Positions 5,580-9,584 of a DNA stretch of 9,584 bases are shown piece after piece (within the stretch, counting starts at the first letter, position 1; the number at the start of each line of letters is the position of its first letter). The translations under genes and the position numbers were made by a program. The stretch lies in NCBI GenBank assembly GCA_018055865.1, contig JAGPGR010000052.1, positions 1 through 9,584 on the forward strand, in the 5' to 3' direction. The notes beneath the pieces are model-generated. The model was not told the DNA's origin, did not search any database, and saw only the letters and a program-made list of their open reading frames with translations. The DNA comes from Paludibacteraceae bacterium (GTDB taxonomy: Bacteria > Bacteroidota > Bacteroidia > Bacteroidales > Paludibacteraceae).

Positions 5580-8500
5580 CTCAAACACTCCCCAGGCATC
5601 TTCCACTGATTTTATTGCTGAGAATACAACCGAGCGTCGGCCGTTTTGCTCCCGGAGCTTGCAAGTGCGTGGATTTCGGGCCATGTATTGCAGCAAGCGT
5701 CCGAATTCGTCGGACTGGTAGTAGGGTGATTTTTGATTACTCACCAAATAAGCAATCATTTGTTCGTTTTTCAACACCAGTTTTTCTACTCCGTAGCGCA
5801 TGGCCAACCAACGTAACCGTACAATAAGCATCAGTCCTGCTGCTTGTTTAGGTATTTTTCCGAACCGGTCTGCCAGTTCACGCTGAAAACGTTCTAATTC
5901 TGATTCCGTTTCAAGCCCGTCCAACGTCTGATAAAGTGAAATCCGTTCGGATACGTTTTCAATATAATCGGCCGAAAACATCAGGTCCATATCTGTATCA
6001 ATCTGACAATCTGTTACATAAGTCTTATTTCTAACACCTTCGTTGCGTTGATCGGCATAAAGCTCAGCAAATTCTTCGTCCTTGAGTTCATGCACAGCTT
6101 CATTCAGTATTCGTTGATACGTTTCGTAGCCCAAATCGGCAATAAAACCACTCTGTTCTGCTCCAAGCATATTACCGGCACCGCGAATATCCAAATCCTG
6201 CATTGCAATATTAAATCCGCTGCCAAGTTCAGCAAAAGTTTCAATGGCTTTGAGTCTTCGGCGTGCTTCGGGCGTAAGCAAACTCATATCGGGCGAGAGC
6301 AGGTAACAATAAGCTTTGCGATTGCTTCGCCCTACCCTGCCCCGCAGCTGGTGTAGATCACTCAATCCGAACCGGTGAGCACTATTTATTATTATTGTAT
6401 TTACATTTGGAATATCAATACCCGACTCGATGATGGTAGTAGCTACAAGCACATCATATTCATAATCAATAAAATCCATGATAATTTCTTCCAGCTTATC
6501 GGCCGGCATCTGGCCATGTCCTACCGCAACCCGGCAGCCCGGTACCAGCCTTTTTATCATGGCTTCAATCATATAAATATTCTGAATCCGGTTATTGATA
6601 AAGAAAACCTGTCCATTTCGGCTCATTTCCAGATGAATAGCTTCACGAATCACGTCTTCATCAAAAGGATGAATTTCGGTCTGCACCGGATACCGGTTAG
6701 GAGGAGGAGTATTGATGATGGATAAATCGCGTGCTCCAAGCAACGAAAACTGAAGTGTACGTGGTATAGGAGTGGCTGTAAGAGTCAATGTATCCACGTT
6801 TACTTTTAATTCTTTCAACTTTTCTTTGACCGTGACTCCGAATTTTTGTTCTTCGTCAATAATCAATAAGCCCAAATCTCTGAATTTCACCGATTTTCCC
6901 ACCAGCTTATGTGTTCCGATGATAATATCGATTTTCCCGTCTTCGAGTTCTTTGAGCGTTTCCGACGATTTCTTGGTGGATTTTGCCCGGCTTAAATAGG
7001 AAATAGTACAGGGGAAATCTTTCAACCTGTCTCTGAAAGTATTGTAGTGCTGCATAGCCAATACTGTAGTCGGAACAAGCACAGCTACCTGTTTGCTGTC
7101 GGCCACGGCTTTGAAAGCCGCCCGAATGGCTACTTCCGTTTTACCGAAGCCAACGTCACCGCATATAAGTCTGTCCATTGGCATATCGGTTTCCATATCT
7201 TTTTTGATATCGGCAGTTGCTTTTACCTGATCGGGCGTATCTTCGTACAGAAATGATGCTTCCAGTTCCTGCTGCAGGTAGCTGTCGGGTGCAAATTCAA
7301 AACCTTTTTCGGCTTTTCGTTTGGCATAAAGCTTTATCAGGTCGCGTGCAATGTCTTTAACTTTAGTTTTTGTGCGTTCTTTGAGGCGCTCCCAGGCACC
7401 TGAACCAAGTTTGTTGATACGGGGAGCTTCGCCCTCTTTTCCTTTGTATTTTGAAATACGATGCAGTGAATGAATACTGACGAAAATGATATCATCATCT
7501 TTGTAAATCAACTTGACCATTTCCTGCATTTTCCCGTTCAAATTTGTCCGGACTAATCCGCCAAATTTGCCCACTCCATGGTCAACGTGTACCACAAAAT
7601 CGCCAAATTGCAACTGATTCAATTCCTTGAGCGTCATCACTACTTTGCCCTGACGGGTTTTGTCGGTTTTGAGCTGATATTTGTGAAAACGGTCGAAAAT
7701 CTGATGATCGGTATAACAAACCAGCGATAAATCGTGGTCGATAAAACCTTCGTGAATTGTGTTTTTTACCGGCTGAAAAGCAATGTTATCATTCCGGTCG
7801 TTGAAAATGGCAGCAATCCGATCGGTTTGTTTTACACTATCACTGAAAATATAGACCAGATACCCTTCGGAAATGTCTTTTTGTAATTCTTTGCTTATCA
7901 GGTCAAAGTTTTTTTGAAAAACGGGTTGAGGCGAAGTATTGAACCGAATGGTTTGTTTGGCCCGGAAAAAAGACTTATTTCCCCATTCCGGTTTTCGGAA
8001 ATCAGCCAGTTGAAGCATAAATTCATGACCGGTGATATGAGTATCAAAAAGATTTTCAACAATTTTATCTCCGCTGTTGGCTTTCACCAATGCTTCGTCG
8101 TAGAGCTGATTGATGCGATTGCGTACAAAAGCGGCATCCGTGAAGTGAAACCAGGTATCTTTTGTGACAAATTCCGGAAAAGTGACCAATTTTGTATCTT
8201 TATCGCCTTTATGCAGATCGGGCACAATTTCAATTTGTTGAGTTTTATCCTCCGAAAGTTGCGTTTCGATATCGAAAATACGGATAGATTCTACTTCATC
8301 GCCAAAAAAATCAAGCCGGTACGGCAGTTCGAAAGCATACGAAAAAATATCAACAATTCCGCCCCGAATAGAGAACTGACCGGGTTCATACACAAAATCA
8401 ACACGCTGGAAACCGTATTCAGTGAGCAACTCGGCCAGAAAATCAATGCTGATAGTTTCGCCGGTTTTGATTTTGAGCGTTCTCTTTTTGAAACCCTGCT

Positions 8501-8906
8501 GTGAAATCACTTTTTGCATCATAGCCTCCGGATAAGTCACAACGAATGCCGGCGAAGAGCTGCTGGTCAGTCGGTTGAGCACTTCTGTTCTAAGAATTTC
8601 GTTTGAAGAATCGAGCTGCGAAAGGCGAATGGTTTTTTTGTATGACGAGGGAAAAAAAAGTACCTTCTGATCGGAAAGAATTTGCCGGAGGTCGTTATAA
8701 AGATAACCTGCCTCATCGGCATCATTCATTACGAAAACATGATTTTTACCTGTTTTGTGAGAAAAAGCGGCCACTACAAGCGATAATGAGGAACCGCACA
8801 AACCTGAAATTTTTAGATTTGGTTCGTGTGTTGCAGCCCAAAGTGTCAATGCTTCTATTTGAGGATGACGGGCGTAAATCTGATGAAATTCTGAAAGATT
8901 CAGCAT
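5571..8906 (-). CDS. mfd: Transcription-repair coupling factor Mfd
   Basis: Mfd is a DNA translocase that pushes RNA polymerase off lesions and recruits UvrA for nucleotide excision repair. From the ATG at 8906 it has 1111 residues (E. coli 1148). In order: a UvrB-like N-terminal module, whose ATPase site is degenerate as in the family (GLCGSSLSL) and which contains GQFSIRGGIVDIF; then a CarD-like RNA-polymerase interaction domain at about 428-490 (QFGDFVVHVDHGVGKFGG). The superfamily 2 motor has Walker A GDVGFGKT (583-590), DEEQ (684-687), TATPIPRT (about 708-715), TTIIESGIDIP (about 825) and QLRGRVGRS (about 852). The C-terminal UvrA-masking domain lies after about 960. A longer frame begins at a TTG at 8921, but that TTG is part of the -7 box, so the ATG at 8906 is preferred. 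The leader is then only about 5-8 nt. Confidence 0.97.
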   Translation of the reverse strand: MLNLSEFHQIYARHPQIEALTLWAATHEPNLKISGLCGSSLSLVVAAFSHKTGKNHVFVMNDADEAGYLYNDLRQILSDQKVLFFPSSYKKTIRLSQLDSSNEILRTEVLNRLTSSSSPAFVVTYPEAMMQKVISQQGFKKRTLKIKTGETISIDFLAELLTEYGFQRVDFVYEPGQFSIRGGIVDIFSYAFELPYRLDFFGDEVESIRIFDIETQLSEDKTQQIEIVPDLHKGDKDTKLVTFPEFVTKDTWFHFTDAAFVRNRINQLYDEALVKANSGDKIVENLFDTHITGHEFMLQLADFRKPEWGNKSFFRAKQTIRFNTSPQPVFQKNFDLISKELQKDISEGYLVYIFSDSVKQTDRIAAIFNDRNDNIAFQPVKNTIHEGFIDHDLSLVCYTDHQIFDRFHKYQLKTDKTRQGKVVMTLKELNQLQFGDFVVHVDHGVGKFGGLVRTNLNGKMQEMVKLIYKDDDIIFVSIHSLHRISKYKGKEGEAPRINKLGSGAWERLKERTKTKVKDIARDLIKLYAKRKAEKGFEFAPDSYLQQELEASFLYEDTPDQVKATADIKKDMETDMPMDRLICGDVGFGKTEVAIRAAFKAVADSKQVAVLVPTTVLAMQHYNTFRDRLKDFPCTISYLSRAKSTKKSSETLKELEDGKIDIIIGTHKLVGKSVKFRDLGLLIIDEEQKFGVTVKEKLKELKVNVDTLTLTATPIPRTLQFSLLGARDLSIINTPPPNRYPVQTEIHPFDEDVIREAIHLEMSRNGQVFFINNRIQNIYMIEAMIKRLVPGCRVAVGHGQMPADKLEEIIMDFIDYEYDVLVATTIIESGIDIPNVNTIIINSAHRFGLSDLHQLRGRVGRSNRKAYCYLLSPDMSLLTPEARRRLKAIETFAELGSGFNIAMQDLDIRGAGNMLGAEQSGFIADLGYETYQRILNEAVHELKDEEFAELYADQRNEGVRNKTYVTDCQIDTDMDLMFSADYIENVSERISLYQTLDGLETESELERFQRELADRFGKIPKQAAGLMLIVRLRWLAMRYGVEKLVLKNEQMIAYLVSNQKSPYYQSDEFGRLLQYMARNPRTCKLREQNGRRSVVFSAIKSVEDAWGVFEAV

Positions 8907-8918
8907 AAAAAGCGGGTA

Positions 8919-8949
8919 CAAAGATACGGATTTTTAGTCAGAAAACATG
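8919..8949 (-). promoter_or_regulatory. Promoter of mfd
   Basis: Read leftward, TATCTTTG (8926-8919) is a perfect -7 box. The -33 site is poor (CATG, 8949-8946, 19 bp away). The predicted start lies around 8911-8914, leaving almost no untranslated leader before the ATG at 8906. Confidence 0.6.
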
Positions 8950-8972
8950 AGAATATGCGTAGGTGAAAAGAC

Positions 8973-8995
8973 AAAAAATGTGCTGAGCATTTTTT
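8973..8995. terminator. Bidirectional terminator-like dyad between mfd and aqpZ
   Basis: AAAAAATG (8973-8980) and CATTTTTT (8988-8995) are perfect 8-bp arms around a 7-nt centre; TGC/GCA offers an alternative inner stem. An A-run on one side and a T-run on the other make it read as a weak terminator on both strands. It would block antisense transcripts leaving mfd or leftward ones entering it. The stem has little GC, so strength is doubtful. Confidence 0.35.
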
Positions 8996-9025
8996 ATAGA
9001 ATAAAATCAAAATATGAAACAGCCA

Positions 9026-9043
9026 TTTAAGATAAGTCTTAAA
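9026..9043. repeat. Operator-like inverted repeat
   Basis: TTTAAGA (9026-9032) and TCTTAAA (9037-9043) are perfect 7-bp arms with a 4-bp spacer. The tight symmetry fits a binding site for a dimeric regulator in the mfd-aqpZ intergenic region. No regulator gene is nearby, so this is structural evidence only. Confidence 0.4.
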
Positions 9044-9071
9044 CCTAAGAAAATGATTTATGGCGTGTTCA

Positions 9072-9108
9072 ATACGACATTAATGTAAAAATTAACATTT
9101 AATCGTAT
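9072..9108. repeat. Long imperfect inverted repeat
   Basis: ATACGA (9072-9077) pairs with TCGTAT (9103-9108), and AATGT (9082-9086) with ACATT (9095-9099), across a small asymmetric internal loop. The central loop is AAAAATTA. It carries no T-tract, so it is not a standard terminator. Confidence 0.4.
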
Positions 9109-9152
9109 GAATGAAAGAAGATAATTTAGGAATACTATTATTTAAATATATG

Positions 9153-9174
9153 TTAAAGTATATGTCAACTTTAA
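9153..9174. repeat. Inverted repeat over the aqpZ -33 region
   Basis: TTAAAGT (9153-9159) and ACTTTAA (9168-9174) are perfect 7-bp arms with an 8-bp spacer. The spacer contains the putative -33 element TATG (9161-9164). A protein bound here would cover the promoter, so it is an operator candidate for aqpZ. Confidence 0.4.
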
Positions 9175-9192
9175 TATTTTTTCCTATTTTTG
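9161..9192 (+). promoter_or_regulatory. Promoter of aqpZ
   Basis: TATG (9161-9164, three of four bases of TTTG), 20 bp, then TATTTTTG (9185-9192), a perfect -7 box. The start would be near 9198, giving a leader of about 77 nt. I recognise no riboswitch in that leader. Confidence 0.7.
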
Positions 9193-9274
9193 GAAATCAA
9201 TAGCTTATAAAATAAAAGAAAAAACGTTGGGCGGATACCGAAAAGCCTTATGAGTAGGTAAAATTAAACTTATT

Positions 9275-9584
9275 ATGTATATGAAGAAGAATTTAGCTGA
9301 ATTTCTCGGAACTTTCGGATTGGTGCTGGGTGGTTGCGGAAGTGCTGTATTGGCGGCAGGAATTCCTGATTTAGGTATTGCTTTCGCAGGCGTTTCGTTG
9401 GCATTTGGTCTTACCGTTTTAGTAGGTGCTTACGGCTTGGGACACATTTCAGGTGCTCATTTTAATCCTGCTGTCACTTTAGGCCTTTATGCCGGCGGCA
9501 AAGCAAACGGCAAAGATGTATTGCCTTACATCATTTCTCAAATTCTCGGAGCAATTGCTGCAGCTGTGGTTATTTACGTTGTAG
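9275..9584 (+). CDS. aqpZ: Aquaporin Z, N-terminal part (3' end outside window)
   Basis: AqpZ is an inner-membrane channel for rapid, selective water flow. The 103 visible residues cover the first helices and the first half-helix loop. [18 protein letters not shown] (from residue 12), [16 protein letters not shown] and [16 protein letters not shown] follow E. coli AqpZ almost position by position. The first NPA motif is at 64-66, and Phe44 corresponds to the selectivity-filter Phe43 of E. coli. Gly61 in HISGGHFNPA of E. coli is Ala here. Two in-frame ATGs compete, at 9275 (MYMKKN) and 9281 (MKKN); neither has a Shine-Dalgarno sequence, and the second also fits the family N-terminus. The strong AqpZ signature speaks against a glycerol facilitator, but the second NPA region is not visible. 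Confidence 0.95.
   Translation, partial: MYMKKNLAEFLGTFGLVLGGCGSAVLAAGIPDLGIAFAGVSLAFGLTVLVGAYGLGHISGAHFNPAVTLGLYAGGKANGKDVLPYIISQILGAIAAAVVIYVV

Noticed and set aside
5555..5827. Rightward 90-codon open frame opposite the end of mfd
   Set aside because: It is antisense to a well-supported mfd coding sequence and overlaps the small RNA's terminator; the protein resembles nothing I know.
7914..8504. Rightward 196-codon open frame opposite the N-terminal part of mfd
   Set aside because: It is a shadow frame of mfd, without family features or its own promoter.
9014..9088. 24-codon open frame (begins MKQPFKISLKPKK) upstream of aqpZ
   Set aside because: It has no promoter box or distinct translation signal, overlaps two dyads, and is short enough to occur by chance.

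Overview
The window looks like chromosomal DNA from a Bacteroidota bacterium, most likely a Bacteroidales member; a Paludibacter/Dysgonomonas-type relative is a guess. The reasons are AT-rich intergenic DNA, A-rich translation starts without Shine-Dalgarno sequences, and promoters of the phylum-specific type (-33 TTTG, about 20 bp, -7 TAnnTTTG). Perfect -7 boxes lie in front of nearly every transcription unit. The protein content agrees: a DUF6913-type protein beside dapA, and a TPR membrane protein beside ribH.

Layout. Positions 1-2650 run rightward: the 3' half of ligA (NAD-dependent DNA ligase), a Bacteroidota-specific protein of unknown function, and dapA (lysine/diaminopimelate synthesis). 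dapA meets an EamA-family transporter tail to tail with a 4-bp overlap, and the likely dapA terminator lies inside the transporter's coding sequence. Leftward from 3871 run tRNA-Tyr(GTA), tRNA-Gly(TCC) and the transporter, behind one good promoter at 3890-3921. Further right, also leftward, come a TPR membrane protein and ribH (riboflavin synthesis), then the large mfd gene (transcription-repair coupling factor). At the right edge aqpZ (aquaporin Z) starts rightward and is cut by the window end.

The most interesting element lies in the 378-bp gap between the TPR gene and mfd. It is a rightward, stand-alone RNA gene of about 180 nt (roughly 5387-5568). It has its own perfect -7 box just upstream, 5' and 3' ends that pair over 12 bp, a large internal bubble with a small hairpin on its 3' side, an apical stem, and a T-tract at the end. 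This is the architecture of 6S RNA, and I propose it as the 6S-type (6S-Flavo-like) RNA of this organism. It ends against the mfd stop codon and shares its terminator sequence with a second dyad that spans that stop.

The rest is mostly housekeeping: DNA repair (ligA, mfd), amino-acid and cofactor synthesis (dapA, ribH), translation (two tRNAs) and transport (EamA, aqpZ). I see no insertion sequence, prophage, CRISPR array, toxin-antitoxin pair or defence gene. The mfd-aqpZ intergenic region carries four separate inverted repeats and is the other non-coding stretch worth attention.
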